This document shows, one piece after another, positions 1-8,387 of a DNA stretch of 64,000 bases. The translations under genes and the position numbers were made by a program. A model generated the notes under the pieces. That model made no database searches. It saw nothing but the letters and a program-made list of their open reading frames with translations, and was not told the origin of the DNA. Within the stretch, counting starts at the first letter, position 1; each line of letters starts with the position of its first letter. Origin of the DNA: CAVSIS01 sp963814875 (lineage in GTDB: Bacteria > Acidobacteriota > Thermoanaerobaculia > Thermoanaerobaculales > Sulfomarinibacteraceae); NCBI GenBank assembly GCA_963814875.1, contig CAWFFJ010000010.1, positions 1 to 64,000 on the forward strand, written 5' to 3'.

Positions 1-113
1 TGCCACACAGCCTCCTTGTGCTACTCCTGGGTCAAGAGTCCCTCCGGTTTGGCGACATTCTGTGAAGCGACGACTCGGAAGTACCGAGCCAAGTTTGAGA
101 TACGGAGTCTTGA

Positions 114-138
114 ACCACCAAGACACAAAGACACCAAG
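114..138. repeat. Short intergenic boilerplate repeat (ACCACCAAGACAC type)
   Basis: A simple CCACCA-AGACAC-AAAGACACCAAG string. Related strings occur around 19510-19550 (CCACCACGAAGACACC), and TCTCCGTGGTG-type strings occur at 3007-3018 and, inverted, at 19133-19145. They lie next to the reverse transcriptase genes and the four-helix-bundle ORF, so they look like edges of repeatedly inserted DNA. The function is unknown. Confidence 0.5.
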
Positions 139-159
139 CCATCACTTGGGGAGTGGCCC

Positions 160-459
160 TCACCTGCCTGCATCCCGCAGCTCTGCGCGCAGCAGCCCGT
201 AGATCAGACCGCCCAACCGATCAGCGTGACGGAGGACCGCCGCGGGGATCTCGACCCCGCGTGCTCGCATCAGGGCGAGATCGCTCTGCACCTCTTGGTT
301 TTCTGCGTACGCCGCCTCCAGATGCTGATACCGGTTGCCCAGCGTCCGCCCGCTGGCCTCCGACAGCCGCAGCGCGGTATTATCGGCCGCCCGCACCAGG
401 TGGTCTCGCAGATGTGACAGGCCGCGAGGCAGCGACAGCTCGGCGAGGGTCGCGGCCAA
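160..459 (-). CDS. Four-helix-bundle (IVS-type) protein, possibly 5'-truncated
   Basis: A 99-residue helical protein. The stretch LVRAADNTALRLSEASGRT followed by a helical C-terminus (HADRLGGLIYGLLRAE) resembles the four-helix-bundle family first found in 23S rRNA intervening sequences (PF05635 type), whose members are about 110-130 residues. The frame opens only one codon after an in-frame TAG, with TTG as the sole start, so the first helix may be shortened or lost. Such genes are commonly stand-alone in repeat-rich intergenic DNA, which fits the boilerplate repeat beside it. Its molecular role is unknown. Confidence 0.5.
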   Translation of the reverse strand: MAATLAELSLPRGLSHLRDHLVRAADNTALRLSEASGRTLGNRYQHLEAAYAENQEVQSDLALMRARGVEIPAAVLRHADRLGGLIYGLLRAELRDAGR

Positions 460-524
460 GCTCTACGGCGACTGAGAGCGCGCGCAGCTTGGCCCGGCCC
501 CGAGGCAGGCTACGGCGGGAGGTT

Positions 525-590
525 CGTGGCTGGCTGGACGGGGGAGTGTGCTGGCTCATACCTGCCCCCAAGGCGACCGGCAGTCGGCTG
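525..590. repeat. Left arm of an inverted repeat interrupted by the group II intron
   Basis: The segment holding AGTGTGCTGGCTCA and GGCGACCGGCAGTCGGC is the reverse complement, with some mismatches, of the sequence right after the intron (2613-2676). Between this arm and the intron start lies a smaller stem, CAAGGGC (591-597) pairing with GCCCTTG (627-633). The intron therefore sits directly 3' of a hairpin inside a larger palindrome. Confidence 0.65.
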
Positions 591-1060
591 TCAAGGGCGG
601 CCTCTGGCCGTGAGCGGAGCGAGCCTGCCCTTGGTGCGCCAGGCATGGCGCGAGACGGGGGTGAGAGTCCCCAAGAGAGCCCCTACTGGAGGGAATCGAA
701 CGTGAGGAGCAACTGCACCAGTCCGAGTTGGAGCGATCCGGCGGAGACCGTACCCGTGAGGGGGTGTGGGATGGAAGCTCGTAACGAACCGCAGCACCGA
801 ACGAGAGTGAACTCCGGAGCAGGCCGGCCTGTCTGGGTGAGCGTGCCAAGGAACGCGACGCCCGGTATCCAGTCGAGGCAGGACGGTATTGGGAGCGGGA
901 GCGGCGGGAAGTCTCGTGGCCTTACCCTGGGAGATCTCCATCAGTCCGCGGAGAGCGGTAGGTCCCGCAGAGATGTGGGGACGATGCTGGTGGAGAAGTC
1001 GGATCACCCCATACGAGCGATGAAGCCGGGTAACGCCGGCGGAGCAAAGGGGGTGACAGG

Positions 1061-2539
1061 TTGAGAAGTGTGGAGCCACGCCAACTGTGTCTCGCATTCG
1101 CCGACAGCCCGGAAGGGGGCGGGGAGGACCAGAGCTCGGGCGGACCCGAGGGACGGGAGTTTCTGCTGCAAACGGCGAGCACAAGGACCGCGACCGGTTC
1201 CACCACCACGGCAGCCTCGGAGCTGCTGGAGGAGGTAGCGTCCCCGCAGAACTTGGTGAGGGCGCTCCTCCACGTCGCGCGCAAGAAGGGCGCGGGCGGT
1301 GTGGACGGGAAGAGCGTAGACGAGGTGGTGTCGGCGTCACACCGACTGCTGCCTCGACTACGCCGAGATCTGCTCGAGGGCCGGTATGAACCGGGCGATG
1401 TGCGGCGGGTTTGGATACCCAAGCCTGGCGGAGGCCAGCGCGGCCTCGGCATACCAAACGTCGTGGACAGGTGGGTGCAACAGGCGGTGCATCAGGTGCT
1501 GATGCCGCTGTTCGAGCCGACCTTCCACCGGAGCAGTCACGGATTCCGTCCGCACCGCGGAGCAGCGACGGCCATCGCGGAGGCGAAGGAGTGTGTCGCC
1601 GCGGGATTGACGACGGTGGTGAGCGTCGATCTGTCGAAGTTCTTCGACAGAGTCCACCACCAACGTCTGCTGGCCCGAGTGGGCCAGAGGGTCAAAGACC
1701 CGATGATCCTGCGGCTCATCCACCGGATGCTGAAGGCGAAGGTCGTGATGCCAGACGGTACCCGGGTGTCCTCGGACGAGGGGACACCCCAGGGTGGGCC
1801 GCTGTCGCCGCTCCTGTCGAACATCGTCTTGGACGAGCTCGACTGGGAGCTTCAGCGACGGGGTCTGCGTTTCGTGCGATACGCGGATGACTTCAATGTC
1901 TTCGTGGGCTCGAAGCGTGCCGGGGAGCGGGTGATGGCGAACCTGATCGGATTCATTACCAGGCGCTTGCGCCTGCGGGTGAATGATGACAAGAGCGCTG
2001 TCACCCGACCGGAGGACCTCCACTTCTTGGGCTTCAGCCTGCATCGCGGGACTGACGGCTCGATCGAGGTCTTTCTATCCAGACGCAGCCGAAAGCGGAT
2101 CGACGCGAAGATCCGGGAGCTGACGCCCCGGACCCTCGGTCGTCCGCTCAAGGTCTGCATCGAGCGCATCAACGAGTACCTGGAGGGTTGGTACGGCCAT
2201 TTCCGGCTGTGCACCCTCGCAGCTCAGCGCAGCTTCGGCAATCTCGACGCGCACACCCGGCGACGGCTGCGTGCCATCGTCGTGCGCCAGAGGAAGCGGC
2301 CCCGCTATCTCTTCCGCCATCTCGTCAAGCGCGGTGTGACGGTCCGGACGGCAGCGCGGTGCGCATGGTGCGACCGCGGCACCTGGTACAAGAGCAATCA
2401 CGCTGGCATGACGCGGGCGTACCCGAATGCGTGGTTTCACGCCCGTTTGTACAGCCTCGTGAAGTCTCTCAAGAGCCAGACGGCCGGACCGACGGCCCCG
2501 AGCCAGCCCTTCCTGGCTGGCCTCGAGATACCAACCTGA
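1061..2539 (+). CDS. ltrA: Group II intron reverse transcriptase/maturase
   Basis: A 492-residue intron-encoded protein that would help the intron RNA fold and copy itself into new sites. Reverse transcriptase blocks run through GVDGKS, IPKPGGGQRGLGIP, SHGFRPHRGA and TPQGGPLSPLLSNI to the catalytic RYADD motif (about residues 270-275). A thumb/domain X region follows with the typical EGWYGHFR. There is no HNH endonuclease domain, so mobility would rely on hairpin or replication-fork targets. The start is TTG at 1061 behind AAAGGGGGTG. The frame has no internal stops and the catalytic residues are present. The gene lies inside the intron RNA. Confidence 0.93.
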   Translation: MRSVEPRQLCLAFADSPEGGGEDQSSGGPEGREFLLQTASTRTATGSTTTAASELLEEVASPQNLVRALLHVARKKGAGGVDGKSVDEVVSASHRLLPRLRRDLLEGRYEPGDVRRVWIPKPGGGQRGLGIPNVVDRWVQQAVHQVLMPLFEPTFHRSSHGFRPHRGAATAIAEAKECVAAGLTTVVSVDLSKFFDRVHHQRLLARVGQRVKDPMILRLIHRMLKAKVVMPDGTRVSSDEGTPQGGPLSPLLSNIVLDELDWELQRRGLRFVRYADDFNVFVGSKRAGERVMANLIGFITRRLRLRVNDDKSAVTRPEDLHFLGFSLHRGTDGSIEVFLSRRSRKRIDAKIRELTPRTLGRPLKVCIERINEYLEGWYGHFRLCTLAAQRSFGNLDAHTRRRLRAIVVRQRKRPRYLFRHLVKRGVTVRTAARCAWCDRGTWYKSNHAGMTRAYPNAWFHARLYSLVKSLKSQTAGPTAPSQPFLAGLEIPT

Positions 2540-2540
2540 A

Positions 2541-2604
2541 GAGCCGGATGTGAGGTCCACAAGTCCGGTTCTGTGAGAGCTGGGGGAGGGCAACCTCCCC
2601 CGGC
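2541..2604 (+). ncRNA. Group II intron domains V and VI
   Basis: Domain V (2541-2571) is an eight-base-pair outer stem, a two-base AG bulge and a four-base-pair tip, the catalytic core of a group II ribozyme. Domain VI (about 2578-2604) is a strong GC helix that would carry the branch-point region near the 3' splice site. They begin two bases after the maturase stop codon. Confidence 0.75.
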
Positions 2605-2612
2605 TACTCGAC

Positions 2613-2676
2613 ACTGCCGACTGCCGGTCGCCTACTCACTCCAGCTGAGCCAGCACACTCTCCGTCCAGACAGCCC
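2613..2676. repeat. Right arm of the intron-interrupted inverted repeat
   Basis: It begins exactly at the intron 3' boundary with ACTGCCGACTGCCGGTCGCC and continues to GAGCCAGCACACT and on into the 0.36-kb repeat. It is the inverted partner of 525-590. Removing the intron rebuilds a palindrome of about 170 bp. Confidence 0.6.
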
Positions 2677-3017
2677 GGCTACCCGCGGGACCTCGATCCC
2701 GACCCCGCCACCTGCTGCCTGCTGCCCGACCCCGGTTTCGGCCCCAAACCCCCCATGCAGGTCGGCCCAGCTACTCCCGCCCCGGCGTTCGGGACCGGGA
2801 TCAGGCTGCGGGCGGCAGGCAGCGGGAAGCCGGGACCGGGACGCCGTGGCGTTGCCGGCCGGAATGCCGACCCCGACCCCGCCGCCGGCTGCCCGCCGCC
2901 CGTCCCCCGGATTCGGGCGCCCGATGCCTCTGGTCCACAGCCGGCAGCACCGGCTCTCAGACCCGCCCCTGGAGCGCTCCTGGGTTGAGGGCAGCGCCCG
3001 CGCTGAGTCTCCGTGGT
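2657..3017 (-). repeat. 0.36-kb dispersed repeat, copy A
   Basis: A GC-rich non-coding block that matches, in inverted orientation, the block at 19133-19497. Shared strings include CCCGCGGG next to CTGTCTGGACGGAGAG, GCGGGCAGCCGGCGGCGGGG and CCGCCCGCAGCCTGATCCCG. By eye the copies are similar over nearly their full length. Both sit beside a reverse transcriptase gene. No convincing ORF runs through it. Confidence 0.85.
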
Positions 3018-3093
3018 GAAAACGTCTTCGCCGTTGGTAAGGTCCTCCTTGTCACCGGGGCGTGCGCGGAGTACGGTGCGGGCCGGAGGTCGT

Positions 3094-4038
3094 ATGACGG
3101 ACAAACGGCGCGCGTTGGTCACCGGAGGTGCGGGGTTCCTGGGGTCGCACCTGTGCGAGCGCCTGCTCGACGACGGACTCGACGTGGTCTGCATGGACAA
3201 CCTGATCACCGGGTCGGTCTCCAACATCGAGCAGCTCTTCGGGCGCGACGGGTTCATCTTCGTCCACCACGACGTGACCAACTTCATCCACGTCGCCGGC
3301 CGACTGGACTGCATCCTCCACTTCGCCTCGCCGGCGTCGCCGATCGACTACCTCAAGCTCCCGATCCAGACCCTGAAAGTGGGCTCGCTGGGCACCCACA
3401 AGGCGCTCGGCCTGGCCAAGGCGACCGGTGCACGTTTCCTCCTCGCCTCGACATCCGAGGTCTACGGCGACCCGCTCGTCCACCCCCAGCCCGAGGACTA
3501 CTGGGGCAATGTCAACCCGGTCGGACCGCGAGGGGTGTACGACGAGGCCAAGCGCTTCGCCGAGGCGCTCACCATGGCCTATCAGCGCCACCACGGTCTC
3601 GAGACCCGCATTGTTCGCATCTTCAACACCTACGGGCCGCGCATGCGCTCCGGCGACGGACGTGTCGTGCCCACGTTCATCAACCAGGCGGTGGCCGGCG
3701 AGCCTCTGACGGTGTTCGGCGACGGCTCGCAGACGCGGTCGTTCTGCTTCGTCGACGACCTGGTCGACGGCATCATCCGCTTGCTGTGGTCGGACTGGAG
3801 CGACCCGATGAACATCGGCAACCCGTCGGAGATGACGGTGCTCGAGTTCGCGCGCGAGATCGTCCGCGTGACGGGCTCGACCTCGGAGGTCGTCTTCGAG
3901 CCGCTGCCGGTCGACGACCCGAAGGTCCGTCAGCCCGACGTCACCCGCGCCCGCGAGACCCTCGGCTGGGAGCCGAAGGTTTCGCTTGCGGACGGGCTGC
4001 GCCGGACGATCGACTGGTTCGCTGCCCGCCGGGGCTGA
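3094..4038 (+). CDS. UDP-glucuronate decarboxylase (UDP-xylose synthase) family
   Basis: A 314-residue extended short-chain dehydrogenase. The NAD-binding GGAGFLG is at residues 11-17 and the catalytic YDEAK at 149-153 (Tyr149, Lys153). The neighbourhood STSEVYGDPLVHPQ and IFNTYGPRM is typical of enzymes that oxidise and decarboxylate UDP-glucuronate to UDP-xylose for envelope polysaccharides; a related UDP-sugar epimerase cannot be excluded. The start ATG 3094 follows GGAGGTCGT; an upstream in-frame start would add 27 residues of repeat-like sequence. The 3' end overlaps the lon coding tail on the other strand by 109 bp. Confidence 0.87.
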   Translation: MTDKRRALVTGGAGFLGSHLCERLLDDGLDVVCMDNLITGSVSNIEQLFGRDGFIFVHHDVTNFIHVAGRLDCILHFASPASPIDYLKLPIQTLKVGSLGTHKALGLAKATGARFLLASTSEVYGDPLVHPQPEDYWGNVNPVGPRGVYDEAKRFAEALTMAYQRHHGLETRIVRIFNTYGPRMRSGDGRVVPTFINQAVAGEPLTVFGDGSQTRSFCFVDDLVDGIIRLLWSDWSDPMNIGNPSEMTVLEFAREIVRVTGSTSEVVFEPLPVDDPKVRQPDVTRARETLGWEPKVSLADGLRRTIDWFAARRG

Positions 4039-6416
4039 CCGCGGCTTTCGGAGTCGCGAGCGCCGACCTCGAGCACCTCCTCGGCGCGCTCGACGAAGAC
4101 GGTGTGGGCGGCGCGGCGGGCCCTGGCCGGGAGCTCTGCCACGTCGCGCCGGTTGCCGGTCGGGAGCAGGATCGTCGTCACCCCCATGCGCAGCGCCGCG
4201 AGCACCTTCTCCTTGATGCCGCCGACCGGCAGGATGTCGCCGCGGAGCGTGATCTCGCCGGTCATCGCGAGGTCGTGGCGGACCGGGCGGTTGGAGGCGG
4301 CGGAGACGATCGCGGTGAGCAGCGTCACTCCGGCAGAAGGGCCGTCCTTGGGCACTGCGCCCGCCGGCACGTGGACGTGGAGAGTGTGCTCGTCGAACCA
4401 GGCCGGCGCCAGCCCCCACTGGCTGGCGTGAGCGCGCGCGAAGGTCAGCGCGGCGGCCGCGGACTCCTTCATGACCTCCCCTAGCGAGCCGGTCAGCTTG
4501 AGGTCGGCCTTGCCGGGAAGCGCCTGGGCCTCGACGTAGAGTACGTCGCCGCCGACCGGGGTGTAGGCGAGCCCGGTGACGACACCGACCCGGTCCTCCT
4601 TGAGTCGAAGCTCGGGCAGGAAGCGGCGCGGGCCGAGCATCCGCTCGACGGTCGCGGGTGTGATCCTGCGCGGGCGGCTGCGCTCCTCGGCCACGTCGAC
4701 CGCCACCTTGCGGCACACCGCCGAGATCTCGCGCTCGAGATTGCGCAGGCCCGCCTCCCGGGTGTAGCCGTCGATCAGGAGCTGAAGGGCCGCATCGGAA
4801 ATCTCGATCTGGTCCGGCTTGAGGCCGTTCGCCTCGACTTGGCGGGGGATCAGGTGGCGGCGGGCGATGACGATCTTCTCCTCCTCGGTGTAACCGGACA
4901 GCTCGATCACCTCCATGCGGTCGAGGAACGGCGGCTGAATCGTGTCGGTGACGTTGGCGGTCGCGATGAACAGCACCCGTGACAGGTCGTAGGCGACGCC
5001 GAGGTAATGGTCGCGAAACGTGTGGTTCTGCTCCGGGTCGAGGACCTCGAGCAGGGCCGAGGAGGGGTCGCCGCGGAAGTCGGCGCCGACCTTGTCGACC
5101 TCGTCCAGCATGAACACCGGGTTCGAGGTCCCGGACTGGTGCAGGCTCTGGATGACCCGCCCTGGAAGCGCCCCGACATAGGTCCGGCGGTGACCGCGGA
5201 TCTCCGCCTCGTCGCGAACGCCGCCGAGGGAGATGCGGATGAAGCGGCGCCCGAGGGCGCGCGCTATCGAGCGGCCGAGGGACGTCTTGCCGACCCCGGG
5301 CGGACCCACGAAGCACAGGATCGGGCCCTTGCCGTTCGGGTTGAGCTTGCGCACCGCCAGGTACTCAAGGATGCGGGCCTTGATCTTCTCGAGGTCGTGG
5401 TGGTCCTCGTCGAGAATCCGGCGCGCGGCGGGGATGTCGAGGCTGTCGTCGCTGACAGTCGCCCACGGAAGGCCGGTGATCCAGTCGAGCCAGGTGCGCA
5501 GAACGGATGCCTCGGCGGCCTCCGGGTGCATCGTCTGGAGGCGCTTGAGCTGTTTGTCGACCTCCGCACTGGCCTCCTCGGACAGGCCCGCGGCGTCGGC
5601 GCGGGTGCGGTACTCCTGCAGCTCGCGCTCGAGATCGTCGCCCTCGCCGAGCTCCTTCTGAATCGCCTTGAGCTGCTGCCGCAGGAAGTACTCACGCTGG
5701 CCGCGATCCATCTCCCCCCGCGCTTGGGACGAGATCTCCTGCTGCATCTCGAGCAGGGCAACCTCGCGAGCGACGAGCTCGTTGACCAGGCGCAGGCGCT
5801 CGCCCGGGTCCACGGCCTCGAGTGCCCGCTGGGCGTCGGGGGCCTTGAGCCCGAGGTTGGAGGTGGCGAGGTCGGCGAGGCGTCCCGGGTCATCGAGATT
5901 GGTCGCGATCAGCATCACCTCGGGCGAAACCTGGCGCCCGAGCACGCCGACCTTCTCGAGCCCCTGGCGGACGGAGCGGACGAAGGCCTCCGTCTCGACG
6001 TCGGCGGGACCCATCGTCGGCTCCTCGAGCCGAGTCAGGCGGGCCTGGAGGTGGGGCTCGGTCTGGGTGAAGTAGTCGACGCGAGCCCGAGCGACACCCT
6101 GCACCAGCAGCCGGATGGTGCCGTCCGGCAGCTTGAGCATGCGCATGATGACCGCCACACAGCCGATCTCATAGAGATCGTCGGGACCCGGCGTTTCGAC
6201 CGTCGGTTCGCGCTGCGTCACGAGCAGAATCAGGCGGTTCTCGGCGAGCGCCTGGTCCACCGCGCTGACCGACGTCTCGCGCCCGACCGAGAGCGGAATG
6301 ATCGTGAACGGAAACAGCACGACGTCCTTCAGGGCCATCACCGGGAGGACGTCTGGTATGTGAACGATCTCGTCGGCCTCGCCTTCGGACCGTTCGATCT
6401 CAGGCTCGTCAGTCAC
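3930..6416 (-). CDS. lon: ATP-dependent protease Lon
   Basis: An 828-residue cytoplasmic AAA+ serine protease for damaged and short-lived proteins. It has an N-terminal LON substrate domain (about 20-215), a Walker A GPPGVGKT near residue 372, a Walker B VFMLDEVDK, and the protease domain with the Ser-Lys dyad (KDGPSAG near 692; GGIKEK near 735). It is the last gene of a four-gene operon and overlaps hsp20 by 8 bp. After the conserved end (VERAEEVLEV) a tail of about 40 basic, low-complexity residues runs antisense through the 3' end of the UDP-sugar decarboxylase gene. This tail is atypical and may have arisen by loss of the original stop. Confidence 0.96.
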   Translation of the reverse strand: MTDEPEIERSEGEADEIVHIPDVLPVMALKDVVLFPFTIIPLSVGRETSVSAVDQALAENRLILLVTQREPTVETPGPDDLYEIGCVAVIMRMLKLPDGTIRLLVQGVARARVDYFTQTEPHLQARLTRLEEPTMGPADVETEAFVRSVRQGLEKVGVLGRQVSPEVMLIATNLDDPGRLADLATSNLGLKAPDAQRALEAVDPGERLRLVNELVAREVALLEMQQEISSQARGEMDRGQREYFLRQQLKAIQKELGEGDDLERELQEYRTRADAAGLSEEASAEVDKQLKRLQTMHPEAAEASVLRTWLDWITGLPWATVSDDSLDIPAARRILDEDHHDLEKIKARILEYLAVRKLNPNGKGPILCFVGPPGVGKTSLGRSIARALGRRFIRISLGGVRDEAEIRGHRRTYVGALPGRVIQSLHQSGTSNPVFMLDEVDKVGADFRGDPSSALLEVLDPEQNHTFRDHYLGVAYDLSRVLFIATANVTDTIQPPFLDRMEVIELSGYTEEEKIVIARRHLIPRQVEANGLKPDQIEISDAALQLLIDGYTREAGLRNLEREISAVCRKVAVDVAEERSRPRRITPATVERMLGPRRFLPELRLKEDRVGVVTGLAYTPVGGDVLYVEAQALPGKADLKLTGSLGEVMKESAAAALTFARAHASQWGLAPAWFDEHTLHVHVPAGAVPKDGPSAGVTLLTAIVSAASNRPVRHDLAMTGEITLRGDILPVGGIKEKVLAALRMGVTTILLPTGNRRDVAELPARARRAAHTVFVERAEEVLEVGARDSESRGQPRRAANQSIVRRSPSASETFGSQPRVSRARVTSG

Positions 6417-6864
6417 TGGGGTTCTCCTCCTCGACGACCGGGATCGCGAGCGGCTGACCGCGACGTTCGGCCAGATGAGGCAGCGTCACCGTCAGCACGC
6501 CGCTGGCGAGGACGGCCCGGGCGCGCTCGGCACACACCGGTTCGTCCAGGGTCACGGTGACCTCGAAACCTCCAAGCGGACGCTCCATCAGGTGGAAGCG
6601 CCGCGCCCCGCAGGCTTCCGGGTGCTGAGGCCGGCTGCCGCGCACCACGAGGCAGCGTCCGAAAAGCTCCACGAAGATGTCCCGGTTGGTCGTTCCCGGG
6701 AGCTCGATCTCGACGCGAAAGGCGTCACCGTCGTCGATGACGTCGACCGCCGGCTGCCACGCGCCGATCGCTGCCGACTCTCGACCGAGCTCACCGATCA
6801 GCCGGTCGAGCTCGGTGCGTAGACGGGCGAAGGCGTCGGATCGTGAGCGGTGCCGCGTGGTCAC
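6409..6864 (-). CDS. Hsp20/alpha-crystallin small heat shock protein
   Basis: A 151-residue ATP-independent chaperone that would hold unfolding proteins for refolding or for the adjacent Lon protease. The alpha-crystallin domain spans about residues 38-140 (PAVDVIDDGDAFRVEIELPG, then LASGVLTVTLPH). Its ATG overlaps the nrdR stop in ATGA and its 3' end overlaps lon by 8 bp, so the three are translationally coupled. It ends with acidic residues (EEENPSD). The coupling with lon fits shared protein-quality control. No heat-shock promoter element was seen. Confidence 0.9.
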   Translation of the reverse strand: MTTRHRSRSDAFARLRTELDRLIGELGRESAAIGAWQPAVDVIDDGDAFRVEIELPGTTNRDIFVELFGRCLVVRGSRPQHPEACGARRFHLMERPLGGFEVTVTLDEPVCAERARAVLASGVLTVTLPHLAERRGQPLAIPVVEEENPSD

Positions 6865-7328
6865 GGGCCATCCTCTCGAGCCAGCAGGAGGCGGCGTAGC
6901 TCGTCCATGAACTGGTTGACGTCCTCGAATCGGCGGTAGACGCTCGCGAAGCGGACGTAGGCGACCTGATCCAGCCGTCGGAGCTGGTCGATCACGAGGT
7001 TTCCAATCTCCTCAGTCGACATTTCGCGGACCTCGCGGGCGGCGAGCTCGGCCTCCACCGAGTCCACGATTTCAACCAGCTCGCTGCGCGGTACCTGGCG
7101 CTTCTCACACGCCGTCAACAAACCGTTGAGCAGCTTGTCGCGGTCGAAGGCCTCACGCCGGCCGTCGCGCTTGACCACCGTTGCGGGCAGCTCGTCGACC
7201 CGCTCGTAGCTGGTGAACCTCCGGTGGCAGGCTGCGCACTCCCGGCGCCGCCGCACCTCGCTGCCCTCCCGCGCCTCTCGGGAGTCGACCACGCGGTCGT
7301 CGGTGCTGCCGCAGTACGGGCACCTCAC
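6861..7328 (-). CDS. nrdR: Transcriptional repressor NrdR
   Basis: A 155-residue regulator of ribonucleotide reductase genes. It has an N-terminal zinc ribbon (CPYC at 3-6, CAAC at 31-34) followed by an ATP-cone (about 49-139) that senses ATP/dATP. The GTG start at 7328 is chosen because it matches the family start, has GGGGGAGGAG upstream, and overlaps the TGA of the preceding gene in GTGA. A longer version would add 24 unlikely residues. No nrd gene lies in this window, so its targets are elsewhere. Confidence 0.93.
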   Translation of the reverse strand: MRCPYCGSTDDRVVDSREAREGSEVRRRRECAACHRRFTSYERVDELPATVVKRDGRREAFDRDKLLNGLLTACEKRQVPRSELVEIVDSVEAELAAREVREMSTEEIGNLVIDQLRRLDQVAYVRFASVYRRFEDVNQFMDELRRLLLAREDGP

Positions 7329-8359
7329 GGGCTCGTCTCCTCCCCCGACGCGGCCATTGCCTCCGCCTCTCGCAGCGAGAGGCCGGCTGCGGGCAGGCAC
7401 AGTAGGCCGATGATCGTGATCGGTACGAAGCAGATCGCGTGGTACACGATCGCGATCGCGGTCGCGAGGTTGATGTCGACGGCGAAGAACAGGGTCAGGC
7501 AGAGCTGGGTCGCCTTGTGGAAGCCGCCGACTCCGCCGGGGGTCGGGATCGCGAGGCCGATCACCGCCATGGTGACGAGCAGGTAGCCGGCCCGGAGCGG
7601 GAGGTCAAGGTCGAAGGCGAGCAGGGTGACGTGGACCTGCCAGTAGATCACGCCCCACAGGACGGCCGAGGCGGCGAGCGTCACCGCAAGGTCGCGAGGG
7701 CGCCGCAGGACCCGCAGCCCGTCGAGGAAGTGGCCGAGGAAGCTGGCGACCGGCTGCTTCCAGCGCGGAAACCACCGTCCGATGGGTGCGGTGAGGCGGT
7801 CGATAAAGCGATCCTGGTAGCGGAACATGGCGAGCAGGACCCCGCTGCCGATGACGAGCCCTGCGCCCACCGCCCATCCGCTCAGGCTCAGCACGCGCAG
7901 GGTCGATTTCGCCTCGGCGCCGAGCGCGGCCATCGGCGGCGGCCACACCACGAAGACGAGGAAGAAGACCACCACCGTCCACAGGTCGAAGATCCGCTCG
8001 GTGAGGATCGAGGCCAGGGTCGCGGCGACCGGGATCCGTTCATGGCGGGCGAGGACCAGCGGGCGCACCACGTCGCCCATGCGCGCCGGCAGCAGCGTCA
8101 TGGCCGCGTAGCCGATGGCGGTGGCGAGTACCGCCCCGAGGTGGCTGACCCGCCCCACCGGGAGGAGGATCAGCTGCCAACGGACTGCGCGCAGCCAGTA
8201 GCTGAGCAGCGCCAGCGCCGTCGCCGTCGCGAGCCAGCCCGGGTGGGCGCCCTCGAGTGCTTCACCGACTCGTGCGAAGTCCACGTTCCACAGGAAGAAC
8301 GCCAGCAGCACGGCGGCGAGCAGGAGGGACACGGCGACGCGGACGACACGTTTCGTCAT
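7325..8359 (-). CDS. Lysylphosphatidylglycerol synthase-type flippase membrane protein (YbhN/UPF0104)
   Basis: A 344-residue polytopic inner-membrane protein with about eight hydrophobic segments, starting with VAVSLLLAAVLLAFFLW. Features typical of the LPG_synthase_TM family (PF03706) include LLPARMGDVVRPLVLAR and TPGGVGGFHKAT. Relatives move or modify lipids, but the substrate cannot be told here and no lysyl-transferase domain is attached. ATG 8359 opens the operon ybhN-nrdR-hsp20-lon. Only 28 bp separate it from the divergent deacetylase-fold gene, so promoters must overlap. Confidence 0.85.
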   Translation of the reverse strand: MTKRVVRVAVSLLLAAVLLAFFLWNVDFARVGEALEGAHPGWLATATALALLSYWLRAVRWQLILLPVGRVSHLGAVLATAIGYAAMTLLPARMGDVVRPLVLARHERIPVAATLASILTERIFDLWTVVVFFLVFVVWPPPMAALGAEAKSTLRVLSLSGWAVGAGLVIGSGVLLAMFRYQDRFIDRLTAPIGRWFPRWKQPVASFLGHFLDGLRVLRRPRDLAVTLAASAVLWGVIYWQVHVTLLAFDLDLPLRAGYLLVTMAVIGLAIPTPGGVGGFHKATQLCLTLFFAVDINLATAIAIVYHAICFVPITIIGLLCLPAAGLSLREAEAMAASGEETSP

Positions 8360-8387
8360 GGGGCGCCAGTATGTATCATCGGTTGTT

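Larger units (their letters stand above)
634..2612 (+). mobile_element. Group II intron, complete with maturase ORF
   Basis: The 5' end reads GTGCGCC, matching the GUGYG start of group II introns. The 3' end has a domain V hairpin (2541-2571; GAGCCGGA pairing with TCCGGTTC) and a domain VI helix (about 2578-2604; CTGGGGGAGG and CCTCCCCCGG), ending in CGAC. The ORF 1061-2539 lies between, as expected for domain IV. Boundaries are placed by motif and may be off by a base or two. Insertion just 3' of a hairpin is reminiscent of bacterial group IIC introns, but class was not tested. All parts appear intact, so the element could be active. Confidence 0.85.

Noticed and set aside
591..640. attC integron site as target of the group II intron
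   Set aside because: The flanks form a palindrome, but I could not find the RYYYAAC/GTTRRRY core pairs or an integrase.
3052..5316. 754-residue minus-strand ORF covering lon and the UDP-sugar decarboxylase
   Set aside because: Arg/Pro-rich composition and no motifs; lon itself is read in another frame of the same strand.
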